Positions 1 through 12,400 of a stretch of DNA of 64,000 nucleotides are shown here, in pieces (positions within the stretch are counted from its first letter, which is position 1; the number at the start of each line of letters is the position of its first letter). Source of the stretch: Pectinophora gossypiella (lineage: Eukaryota; Arthropoda; Insecta; Lepidoptera; Gelechiidae); the NCBI RefSeq assembly GCF_024362695.1, contig NC_065420.1, positions 11,075,420 to 11,139,419 on the forward strand, written 5' to 3'. The position numbers were made by a program, and so were the translations under genes. The notes under the pieces were generated by a model. That model was given only the letters and a program-made list of their open reading frames with translations. It ran no database searches and was not told where the DNA came from.

Positions 1-55
1 GCGGCTGCGCGCCTCGTCTCTTGGTCTCGGTCCGCGGCTTCGATGCAGACGGCAT
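1..55 (-). CDS. Possible N-terminus of a gene running off the left edge
   Basis: On the minus strand an ATG at 55-53 opens a frame of 18 codons reaching the window edge. It begins MPSASKPRTETKRRG and is basic and GC-rich compared with the AT-rich DNA beside it. It lies about 420 bp beyond the ATRX stop codon on the same strand, so it could be the first coding exon of the next gene. No family is recognisable from so few residues. It could also be chance or UTR. Confidence 0.25.
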   Translation of the reverse strand, partial: MPSASKPRTETKRRGAQP

Positions 56-478
56 TTCTGTACTGGTGACTCGTATCGACTTGTTTGCTGTCCCGCTGCA
101 ATTTTGAAATACAGTATTAGCATTAGACTCGCTTTAAATAGGGTAGTCGCGAAATTTTGTCGAGATTTTTACTTTATTAAAATTCATAAATAAGTGAAAT
201 AGAAAAATAAAACGTTTTTTGTCTTTATGTAGTAATCAGAATTTCATAATTTATTTTTAACTTAGGAAACTGCACAATTCTACGAGGTACCAACGAATAG
301 TGGGTAGATTTTTCTTCAATCTTGAGTAAGTATGTGGAAGATTATTTTCATTGCGTAACGAAAATCATCCATAAATATACACTTCTCATCAGAAAAATTT
401 AAATAATAAAATAAATTGTAAAGATTATCAGGAATAAAAATAATTTTACAGTGGGTAGTATAAGGTTTTCAAATTTAC
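56..478. other. Spacer downstream of the ATRX-like gene
   Basis: AT-rich spacer expected to contain the 3' UTR of the minus-strand ATRX-like gene. Minus-strand AATAAA hexamers lie at 250-255 and 173-178 and are candidate polyadenylation signals. No convincing coding frame is seen. Confidence 0.4.
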
Positions 479-3400
479 TTAAACCCAAGGGGGACGAATG
501 TTTACATACCTGCTAGTAACAGTCGCCTTCCCGCTGCTGTTGATGATGATATTTTTAGATGTCCCCACTAGTGTAGTGGGGGGTGTTTCCTTCGTCAACG
601 CAGTGGGGGGTTTTTTGACTTTCTTTTCTACGTTCGCTCCAGGTTTTTTCTTACTCCCCCATGAAACTTCGCTATCACCAAAGCGATCTGTCAAGTCGAT
701 AGTATCACGCCAAGGTCCAGCACTGCTCTGCTTTTTGTTCGGCGTTTGTTTTGGGGCTTCAGGTTGGCTTTTCCCGCTCGAAGCCGCACCGAGTAAACAG
801 TCCAGTTTATTGAGAATACCATGAGTTTTAGAAATATGACTCTCGATATTATCTTGAGTATTGGTTGAGCGTTTAGCTTGTGGTGCAGCTTTAGGCAATG
901 AATCCTTCGTAGTGGTGGTAGGCGTTGGAATCGTACTAGACTGCAAGCTAGTACTTTTTATGTTTCTCGGTTGTGTGGGCACACTTGTACTATGTACTGG
1001 TTCGTTATCGTCGGCGTCAACGTCGAGCGCCTGGATGTGGACCACATCTCTAAGGATCGAAAGCGGGTCGTCCGGGCTGTTAGGTCGCGATTCCGCACTG
1101 CTGCTCGACGAAGATACTTTCCGAACTCGCTCGGATTTCTTATCGGTCGTAGGGAACTGCGCAGTTTTTGTGGGCGTAGTTGTAGTTATTGTGGACCTGC
1201 GTGCAGATTTTCTGGTCGTAGGTGCTGATTTTGCGGGAGTAGGTGCAGATTTTGCGGGAGTAGGTGCAGATTTTGCGGGAGTAGGTGCAGATTTTGCGGG
1301 AGTAGGTGCTGATTTTGCGGGAGTAGGTGCTGATTTTGCGGGAGTAGGTGCAGATTTTGCGGGAGTAGGTTCAACTTGCGTTGCTGTCGCAGTAGCGCGT
1401 GCAGTCTGCTTAACGGGAGTTTGGGTTTTGCTTACATTGGATACGACGTCGTTATCCACGAACATCACTTCTTCGTCGTCGTCTTCAATGCTCTTACTCA
1501 GAATCTCGAGTTGCCCACTCTTGGTAATCCGGAGGATATCGCCCGGCTTGCAGACAGTCTGGTTCGACTTGAGAACCTTCGGAGCACTCGATGACGGCTC
1601 CGCAGTTTGCAAATTCACATTTTTGGATGCGATCGACGCGTCGCTATTTAACATACCCTTTAACAGCGGATTATTTTGTAGCACGGTCGTCGCACTTGGG
1701 ACATTTGACCGTAAAACAGTGGCAGGCTGGCGGCGACCCGGGGCCGCACGCGGCTCCTCGGGGGCTTGAGGCAATCTGTTCAGGTGCGACGCGGGGATCA
1801 TGATGTAGTCCGTGCCGGATACATTGACATTGAGGGCGGAGCCCGGTAAAGGATGGCTAGGCGGCGCGGCGGCCGGGGCTGCCATCGCGGAATACGGCGC
1901 GGACGCGGGGTAGGGGGCCGATGCGGGGAAGGGAGCCGATGCGGGGAAGGGGGCCGATGCGGGGACGGGGGCCGATGCGGGGACGGGGGCCGATGCGGGG
2001 AAAGGCGCCGACGCCGGGAATGGTGCGGATGCCGGGAATGGCGCAGACGCGGGGAAGGGAGCGGAAGCAGGGAAGGGCGCGGAAGCGGGGAACGGCGCAG
2101 ACGCAGGCTTGGCCTTCGGCACTGCCGGCTTGCTAGTGGACTTGGTCGCGACTCTCTTCTTCGGCGGGGGCTCCGCCTTTACGTTAGGCGTGATGGTTTC
2201 CTCATCGTCGCTGTCCAGGCAAATGGTATCACTGATGGCCAGGCGCTCTTTAGGGGTGGGATTGGCGACGGTCGGCGTGGTCGGCGTTGGCGGCGCGCTG
2301 CTCTGCGGGACGGAGTTCGTGAACGATGCCGGATAAGGCACCAGCTTGCCTGCGGAGATCACTAATTTAGGTATCCGCGGCTGGGAAGGCGGACCCGCGG
2401 TAACAGTTACCGGCTGTGGCGGCCCGGCCGCTGCGATATTTCCGACGGCTTTTATAGACTTCAGTATGATAGGTTTGGCGTTCTTTTTGAGTGTGCCCTT
2501 GGGCGCGGGCGCAGGGCTGCTGACCGCGACGTCGTCGTCGTCCGGCAGGATACTCTCCTCCTGCACTTGCGGAGCGAATGGAGTACTCGGCGTCAAACTA
2601 CTTCTTATTCTGTTGGGGAAAATAATACATACATATCCCATTTATCTAATTCTAAAATTAAAAAGCTATTATTCAAGCCTTGAGCTAATTTCTCTTTTCA
2701 TTAGTTTACATTTAACACTCGACAACATTATAACTTATTACGAGAATAATGTGGTTGATTGTACATGTGAAAATATCGATATAGTAAAATTGTTTGTTAT
2801 CCCACATTCAAACTGGGATATATCTTAATGCAGGGCGGCCCGCTATTAACCTGTTTAAAATTGTACTTTTATTCGGGAAATAAAGATTTAAAACGGAGCC
2901 CTTAACACTTTGTAATATACTTACAATCCAACAGGTACGACGTCGCTAGTAGCAGTCGGCACCGACTCACGGGTATTTACCCGCTCTTCTAATAACTTAG
3001 CATTCAGCCTTAGCCCGGGCTTTTTCCCCTGCGTTTGCTTTTTCTTTTCAGGTTTCTCAGGTTCGACTACAGTTGATTGTTTCCTAGTTTCCACAGTAGC
3101 CGGTTTTGCTTGAGGTGTTGCTACAGGATTAGACGGTTCGTTGGCAGGTTTGGTTGTCTCTCTTGGGTTTGCGTCTAGCATTTTGGTCGGATGGGCACGG
3201 TGGAGTTTCTTTAGTATATCGATACCTAACACCTGAAATGTTATCAAGGATGTTAAATAAAATATTTTTCATCCAGTCTATTTTAAAAACGATGATTTGT
3301 TAGTATATAAGTGCGCTCAGAATAGCTCTTCGCCAAGAAATTTTCTTCAAGGCAGGTAGAAATGAGTTTTGAATTAGGAACATAATAATGTTCCACAATA

Positions 3401-6400
3401 ATACATTTATCAGTGTGTTCCACGTAATATGTAATGCGCGACGTCCACGAGCAAAGAGATCGAATGAAAATATTGAATAAAAAGTCACTGGCTGATTATT
3501 TGAGCGTCGCCCCGGTTGTATTTAAGAAAAAACAAACAAATGAAAAACGCGTGAGCTACATTTTTCTCATAGAAGTGGTGAAATTAATTTAAAAAAATAC
3601 TTGATTATTTTACAACCTACAGACGCTTTTGGTTTGTCGACGTCTAAAGACAAAGATAAGGAACTATAAATTACACAACCTTCGGCCAAGTAGTTAATGT
3701 CATCTGCCGCAAATCTACAATAAGTCACGTCAAAAAAAAAACCTTGTAATGTTGATTGTGCATGTACTTATGTGAAAATATCCTACACCTATTGTTAACA
3801 TATCATGTATAATTGTTTATTATCCCATAAAAATAAATTAATAAAAAATGTAAACAATCAAACCTTACCTTAACAGCGATATCATAAATGGGTCCACTGA
3901 TGACTGGCTGGCAGGTGCTCTCAATCTCCTGCTTCGTTTTGAGAGTACTGTACTGCGCAGCTAACATGGCCGCGTCCTCGTCCATCAGAGGGTTACCATC
4001 CATATATGTGTGCGCTACGATCTTTATAAAGTTCTTGTTGTTCAGCAACGACGGGTGCAAGGGAATCACCTCGTCTCCAGTACTCTTCGGCTTTTCCACC
4101 GTTTTGCCTTTCGGTTCTTCCCGTTTTTTGCTTTTCGTGTCTTTCTGAGTTTTGCTTTTCGTTTCTTTCTGGGTCTTGGTATTGCTTTGTACCGGAGCGG
4201 CTTCGTCGTCGTCGCTTAAAAGGATGCTTTCGTCACAAATTAAATTGTTTGGAGTGTTGGGCACTTCTTGTTCTTGTTTAACTATTGATTCGTTGTGTGT
4301 CTGTTTGGTTTTCGGCCTTATCTCCTCGGTCCAGGATTCGTCGCGCCAATCATCATCTCCTTCCATAACGGTATCTTGTATATTTTCTATTTGTTTCGCG
4401 GCGTTTAGTGCTGCTCTACGTCGCGAGTATCCGCCCATGACGGGTTCTGGTGATGTCGATGCTTGAGGTGGTGGTGGCGGTGGTGGCGGCGTCTCTGGTT
4501 TCTGAGCTACTTTCTTCCGCGGCCGACCTCTCTTGCGGGACGAGCACGGAGTCGATGTCGGCGGAGTATCATCCTTCATCAAAAGCACATTGGCGATACT
4601 CTTCGCCAGTTCGTTGTTGAACTGACCCTTTGGAACTTTCCCATTTGTGACTATATTCCGCACCGTCGCTACCAGCTCCGATACGTCTTGCGGAAACTGA
4701 TTATCTTGGAAGTTATGTTTAATCAGCAAGTCCATGATCCTACCGACCATTTTTTCTTGGATATCTTGGTCTTTGTCATTGGCAACGGTTTCAGATTTTT
4801 CTGCTTTGGCCGTTGCTGCTTTTTTGCCCTTTTTCGATTTAGGCCCTGGTTTAGAGTCCTCAACTTTGTTACTATCTTCAGTCTGCATTTCTTGCTTTAG
4901 ATCTACGTTACTCGGTCCCGGTTCTGGATCATTTTGTGTCTCCGGTGCTTTCAGATGAGGTAAGTATAGTGATAAACTTGAAACCAGCTGATTTTGCATT
5001 TCTGTAATAAACAATACATGATTAAATTAAACTCCGAATACGAGAATAAATTGGAGTGAGTTTCGTGACCAAGTTTATATTATGATAGATTTTTTTTATT
5101 TGAGTGTAAGGTGCGTGAGAGTTTATTTACTCAGCGCGCTATTGGTACGTCTGGGCAAAAAATCGACAAAAGTCCAAGTTCTATTGTAGCCGTTGAAGCA
5201 ACATTAAAATGAGTGTAAATTGTCTATATCGCTTCCGGGTATAAACACATGAGGCCAGCGGGTAACTTCAAAACTGTTGTAAATGAGCTGGTTACTAGCT
5301 AAAACATCACCAATGCGTTGTCGTGTTTGGTTATGTGTTGCTATTGTTGACGTACGTTTATGCGCGTGTTCCTGCTGGAACTGCATCCAGGCGGCGTCGC
5401 GCTCGTGCTCGGGCAGCCCGGGTTCGGAGCCGCGCAGCAGCGAGTCGTGCTCGTGCACCGCGTGCACGGCCGGCAAGCGCGCCACGCGCAGCAGCGCCAC
5501 GTCCTCCACGCCCGGCGCCACGCCGCCCAGCACGTTGCCGCCGCACTCGTCGTATCTACACACACATACACAACTTGGGTGCGGAGCGCCGACCATAGGC
5601 TTACCACGACCGCATCCACGCACCTATAGAGGTAGATGCAGATTTCGAGAGGCAAAAAGATCGGTTCCTGGGAAGACCAAGACCAGTCATAGTCTTGTAG
5701 TGTATCCGTAGCAATTTGTATCGTCTTTTTAGCAGTGAATCCGAGATATTATGAGGTGAAGTTGCCATGTTATTCATTTTCGAAATAAAGTAACGATAAA
5801 TTGATAATGAAATCGAGGCTCCTCCTTTTAGTCACACTTTAACAACAAAATTTTATAAACACAATTTTATTTTATGTTAAGTTATACCTGTCATTTTCTT
5901 ATCCGCTGAAAAAGAAAGGGACGTGTAATCGACAGGCATACAATACAAATATACTTTATTGCACCAAAATAAAAAGAAATAATTACAAAAGACTCTTAAC
6001 TAGGTACTTTTATGTAACACACAATCAATTCTAGGCAGAAATTTAAAAATCCTTCCACAATTTTATATTGGCCAATAACCCGACAGAATTAAGTTGACAG
6101 CACCCTTCAATCTAGTTGCAAATGGGCGAGATGCCTATTATATTCGCCCGGGTTATTTATTCATTTTAAAATTAACAATTGTCAATCATCCGTCCCTTTA
6201 CTTTTCGGCGGATAAGAAAATGACAGGTATAGCTTAAAATAAAATTAGGATCTTCTTCTATTTGTGGGTTGTGAAGTGGATTACCAACCTCAGCAACCCT
6301 GGTGTCAGGGTATTGAGCCGCCATCAAAGGCCCCTGACATGACTCATGTAACGACTACGTGCTTACATCAGTAAGTAGTAACCGGGACCAACGTCTTAAC

Positions 6401-9400
6401 GTGCCTTCTGAAGCACGGATCATCTTACTTTTGGACAATCAGGTGATCAGCCTGTAATGTCCTAACCAAATTAGGGATCACGATTTTTCTGATATTGACG
6501 GATTCGATCCCGGGGGCTCCGGATCGTGAGCACAACGCTCAACCACTGGACCACAGAGGCCGTTGCAAATTAGGATGTGTCTGCAGGAATCGGGATCACC
6601 ATAGATATCTCACCTGTACAACTCGGTAAGTTCAGCCATGTTGTAATGTCGGTCGATCTGCTGTTCGTCGACGACACGGCACGCGATCGCTTGCTTCGTC
6701 ACCGACCGCTCGTAGATCTTCTGTTCCATCGTGCCCTGGTATCACAATTCTATGGTTCTTATATTGGACAGAAATGTAAGTGATAAGATCATGCATGAAC
6801 TTGGATAAGAGTGGAATAAGCGAAAGTGGCGCGTCAGGATTGTGATCAATGGAATTTCGCGGTATATGCCTACCCCCAACGGAAAATAGGCGTAATATTA
6901 TGTATAATGTAAGTGAAGAGTGAAAACCATGTCGAAAGGGGAAGAGATAGGCACGGTTTTATTCAATAAGTAGTGGAATAGAACACTAATCACAGTTATT
7001 TGAGGGTCCCCCAAGAAAATAAAACCAAGAAAGGCTGTATCGCTTGGCGCAAATTGCGAGCCTGCAAGTTTTTCGGAAATCTGATAAATAATATACATAT
7101 CCCTTAGAACAGCGACAAGCGGAAGCTTCACTGAATGCCTTTGCCCAACAGTGAAACAAAAAAGCTCGCGAAAATAAGTAAAAAATGTTTTACCAAAGCG
7201 ACGAGCCGGTATATATAGCAATCCTTCTTCTGTCCGAAGCGGTAGACGCGGAAGATGCTCTGGATGTCGTGCGCCGGGTTCCAGGAGGTGTCGAAGATGA
7301 TGACGCGGTTGGCCGCCACCATGTTCAGGCCAAGGGAACCCGCGCGGGTCGAGATCAGGAATAATCTGACGAAAAATATAAATATACCATATATACCAGG
7401 GTTGATGAGGTTAGTAAACCAGCTCATAATCCACACGGCATACTACTGAAAATTAAGTAAAATGGCACATCGTAAATCTGCTATTTTAGTCAGAATTCCC
7501 AAGCTTTTCAATTTTCACAAACAAATGAACACAAAAGGTCATCAAATGACAAAACTCACTTAGTTTTAAGGTTGTGTTCAGCGTTGAACTCCCTGCACCA
7601 CTTCTGGCGCACCTCGGGCGGCACGGAGCCGTCGAGTCGGTAGTACTCTTGGCCTAAGCTCCAGTCGTTGATCTTCTTAAGGAAGTACTCCAAAGCATCC
7701 AACGTAATTAGAGATGTTGAGAATAACAACCTGCAAGACACGAAATGTTTACCAATTAGTTTAGATTCATCATCTCCACTGTCCCGTTTCACCGGGTCCG
7801 TTTGCGTAACCTGAAGATGACAGATAGACAGTACCGGTTGTTTACAGAGAAGCGACTGCCTGTCTGATCTTTAAACCCGCGAAGGGAAAACCGGCCCAAT
7901 ACAGCTTTGGTCACATACCTACGAAAATGCATTTCTCGGAAATGTGGGTTTCCTCGCGATGTTTTCCTTCATCGCTGAGCACGTGATAATCATTCATGAT
8001 CCAAACATGAATTCGAAAACAAATCGGCATATATTGATTTAGGCCTGTGATGGGATTCGAACTTGCTCTACTGTGATCTGCGCTACGTACTGGGCTACCA
8101 CGGCTCACCAATTAGTTTAGATTCATATTCGAAAATAGAACATTTGAAAAAAGTACCCGTTATGCGCAATATATAATATTAGCCACGTAAACCCCGTGAT
8201 ACCCCGAAGAGTTAGATTCCAAGAAAGAAAACAGGGACTTAATACACAAAAATGAATGAAGATCGCGATGAAAGCTTTTTTTGAAAAAATCAAAGCTGAA
8301 CCAACATATAATGACCAGGCTTCACAATCGGGTTGGAAGGTCAGAGAACAGAAGAAGGCTTTTGTTAATAACTTGTTTAACCCAGGGCTGATAGTCGTAA
8401 AACACCTTCACCAACCCGCACTGGAGCATCGTGGTGGATACCCGGAGGTCCGTGAGGAATATTTACAGGCTGTTTATGTATTAAACAGCACCCGCACACT
8501 TGGCATAAGTTTACACTTGTACATACTCACACTTTATCACCCAACGCGACGCACTCGTCTAGAATTTTGAAGAACACGATGAATTTATTGGAGCTGTCCA
8601 GGGAGTCCAGCTTGTTGCCACCGTCCAAGTACTGCAGCCACCAGACCTCGGTCTCAGTCGGCTTGATATCCTCGGAAGCCGCCAAGTCTTCGCGAGCTAA
8701 GTCGTCTTCTAATTTCTCCGCTGTAAAAGCATCGAATGTTTTGAGAAAATATGTTATAGTCATCTTGATATAATTATGCACTACAATCTTCTTCACAAAT
8801 TTTGTCATAACTGACAAAGGTTATGGGCTAATCAAGTATTTGGGTATTATTATGTACTATGGAAGAAATGGAGGGAGATTTTGCCCAGCAGTCTTAATGG
8901 GACTATACTTTTTGGAAGGGAATCATACGGAATGAACGGTGAATGATGGTTTATATGGTAATTTATTATGAAATAGTAACCAAAAATACAAACTTACGTT
9001 TCAACTTAATGTTGGTATCATCCCGCGACCTCATTTGGAAGTTGTGAAGCACTTGGGGATGTGACCAGATCTTCTGTAGAATATGGAAGTCCTTTAACAC
9101 ACTCTGTTTATTCTGCCTGTTGGAGCAGTAGTTCTGTATGTAGTGTCTATACAGTTCCCATTGGACTTCTGTTAGGGATATGAATACTGTATATTCGTGT
9201 TTCTTTGGTAGGTAAGGGTAGAGGACGGACGCTTCTTGACGTTGTAAGCAGCTTTCTAGGACTTTGTGAAGAATGTGCGTGCGTTGTTTCATCAGCTGAA
9301 TGTCGTCTTCTTTTGAGTCTCTATGCTGCCCGTTCATAATCGGGTTTTCGAATCTGGATTAAGAAAAATACATTCGTTGTATAACAGTAAACAAAAAAAA

Positions 9401-12400
9401 ATATGTAGTCTTTTATATGTTCTGTAAGTTTCACTTATTCTAACAAATATTGACTTTGAAGAAAACTTTCCTAGAAGCCAAGGTATATCCAAAGTTTATT
9501 TTTTGTCGTGACTTATTGTAGATTTTCCGCAGATGGCATTAACTACTTGGCCGGACAAATGGGGAGCGCTCAGGGCTCTCAACCGGTACAAAATTTAAGA
9601 CAACAGGCCTGCCGGTGCCCAGTTGGGCGCAAACCTCGGCTCAGGGCGTCGTCTGAGAGGAAGAATATTTGAAAGAATTAATCGACCCAAGCGGGTCGAT
9701 AGCGATAAACGCGAATTTTTCTTTTGGATGTAAACTTAAATGAACGTAATAAAATAACACTTGCCTGTTCGAATACTCTTTGTAAGTTCCAAGTAGATTA
9801 GGCTTCACAAAGTTGACCATACAGTAATACTCTCTGAGATTATTCTGCATCGGTGTCCCTGTCAAGACGATGCGTCGCTTGGTCATCACTCGGCTCATAG
9901 CGATGGCTAGTACTGAGGAGTCGTTTTTAAGGAGATGACCTTCATCGCATATGATTATATCGGGGCCAGGATCAAGCAAAGCTGTGCGGATTTTGTTGAC
10001 GATTGTCGGACGGATGTCGTCCAACTCCGCATCAAGAGTGGTAAGGCTCCTGAACAACTCGTAACCAATGATGAAGATACCGCCTTCGTTGTACCAGTCT
10101 TCTAACTGGTACGCGCGCTCGTATGTCTTCTTTAGTTTTGATAGTTCGAAAACCTGTTCAATAGGAATGGTGATAAACATGCGGCGTTGTTACACAGGTG
10201 TAAAAGTAAGTAATATGCCAGAAGTATTTAAAATGTATAGTAATGAGTTGGCTGGTGAAACACCTAGCCCGCAAGGAAGATTAAATGGAATCAGAAGCAA
10301 GCTTTTCTACAGGAACGAACACAAGCTTACTCGTTCTCCAGTTTAAAAACATCAAACTGTTATAAATATAACAGTTCTCAAAAAACTTCTTAAAAAGTAA
10401 TGCCCACACACAACCCAAACTAAGAATAATTACGATACCTGAAGTTTCTTTTTCAACTTGCGTTGCTTGAAAGAACAAAACACATTGTTAACAAACATTA
10501 TGTAAATGACTAATTAATGTTAAAGTACATGCAATAGATGATTTTTGTTTTTATAGCATATGTGCTATTATTATATATTTTGTATATTTTGTAAAGCAAG
10601 GGTAAGCCTTAAGCCCTTGCTTAGGGAAACTTACAAAAAGAAAATTTAAATCGAAAAAAAGTCGATAGAGACGATACATAGATCGAAAGAATTTGTGGTG
10701 GTGTAATGGTTAACACGCTCGTCCTGGCTTGACAAGAGCTGCGGGTTCAAGTCCCGTCCGAGTCAGATATTTTTTCGATTTAAATTTTCTTAAGCAATAG
10801 AAGTCTGTAAGACAATTTGTATTTTGAAGAATTAATTTACAAATCCTTACACCACGATGGCACGTTTAACTTCAAAGGGTTTGAGAAACCACCGACTACA
10901 AGAAGACGCACACTCGTAGTCTAAGATGTTAACTTAAAACTTCCTCGACGGAGACGGAGTCGTCTTTAGTTGAGGCGGAACCAAAATCAATATTCTTAGA
11001 CATCGCCTCAACCTTATACAGAGTCTACTCCAGCGAGGAGTGGAGGCATGACGTCATTATTTTCGTGCAACTCAGTGAGTGAAGTTCTCAAGTCGAGGAC
11101 GTAAATGTCAACATAAATACCAAAATGCTTAGTTGAGGCCGAGTGGAATGGAGGAAGTTTTTACCTTTGATGGGTTTGCTCTTGGCCCTAGACTTGACCT
11201 TGCCAGGCATTGACGAGGCCTAAGATGGAACGAGCTCGCCCAGAAGGTGCCTGTTCACTCTGGCCTTGAAATTGGGTAATAACTAAATTGGGAAATACTA
11301 ACCTTGGGTTATATGCATTCGGAAATACAGAAGACGGCAGAGAATTCCACTCCTTCAAGTTAACACCTTAGAATACGTGTGGAAGGAGGGAAGGTGGAAG
11401 ACTATATTAGTAGCTCCAACTTACTTTGATCTTGTCAGTAACTGGACCGATCCACTTGTGTATCTCGTCGACCCAGTTGAGCACGGTCGATAGAGGGCAA
11501 CATACGAGCGCGCGTTGCATGCCCACGCGGGGGTGTGTTAGTACCTGTCAAAGAATCTTCCAGTTAGTATTGGATCTGGATGAAGTGCGCGTGAGCGCAT
11601 GAGCGGGCGCAGTCAAGAAAACTGCGTTACGCTTCTATTGTGAATGGCATCTAGTTTATGTTTAGATGGATTCAGAGGCGGACAACAGGAGTCCTAGTAT
11701 GGCTTTGAAATAGACTACTCTGGGCGCCATCCCACTCGCGTCATACAACAGGCCAGAGGGAAACCACTGCCCTATTTTTCCCTAAAAAGTAGCATGGAAA
11801 ATGCTACAACGACAAGAGCGTGGCTGTTAAATCAGTGATGATGATGTTTAGTAAACTGACCGTGTGGAGCAGCGCCAGCACTTGCAGCGTCTTGCCGAGC
11901 CCCATGCAGTGCGCCAGGATGCAGCCACCACCCGTGTGACCCGACTCCACGCGCTCCAGACTCTCAAAGCACGCGTCCCACATGAACTTCACGCCTTCAT
12001 ACTGGGAACAAACATTCACTTGATAAGCTTAAACCAAACGCGGATAATCCGTACAAACATCTTGCCGAGAGCCGTCTAATGCGCAAGTGCGGGGGAATCA
12101 CAGCGGCTTAAGGTAATTTAAGACTAAAGTAAAAACCAGAGGTGGTGCGATCGATGACCGATACGAATTGGTGCGGGGTGTGAGAGTTACCGTCGTTATG
12201 ATAGTGGGCTCGGTTTTAGGTATTTGGACTCTAAAGGTCCATTATGCGTGCTGTCGTCGACTATGTAGGCCAACATAACTCCTTTGAGCAGTTTAGAAGC
12301 CTTCCTGGGTTTTCACAGGATCTCTACCCGTTGTTTTATACCGTTCTATACATAGTCATCATCATCATCAGCCGTACGACGCTCACTGCTGGGCGTACTC

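Larger units (their letters stand above)
479..2609 (-). other. ATRX: Last ATRX exon: low-complexity tail with SIM-like motifs
   Basis: 710 codons including the stop. The tail is rich in Pro, Ala, Ser and Thr and carries two tandem repeats (listed separately). Hydrophobic-acidic stretches that look like SUMO-interaction motifs include TICLDSDDEE, VMFVDND, SILPDDDD and DTIDLTD. The exon starts after a CCCCAACAG acceptor and completes a split leucine codon from the exon ending at 2925, so it belongs to the same gene. Confidence 0.8.

Noticed and set aside
861..1769. 302-codon plus-strand frame over the ATRX tail
   Set aside because: It arises from the complement of the 21-bp repeat and low-complexity codons. 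It has no recognisable domain and lies opposite an exon with phase support.
479..5001. ATRX C-terminal exons as a separate gene
   Set aside because: Splice phases join 5356 to 5001, 3869 to 3232 and 2925 to 2609 without a break, and no promoter or start is evident. Transcript data would still be welcome.
5323..5629. Arg/Ala/Pro-rich plus-strand frames near 5400
   Set aside because: They lie opposite an ATRX exon encoding the conserved HEHDSLL segment. The GC-rich third positions create shadow frames.
10690..10770. Functional tRNA gene
   Set aside because: The A and B box-like sequences recur in several dispersed copies with flanking repeats, and no clean cloverleaf with a matching acceptor stem was found.
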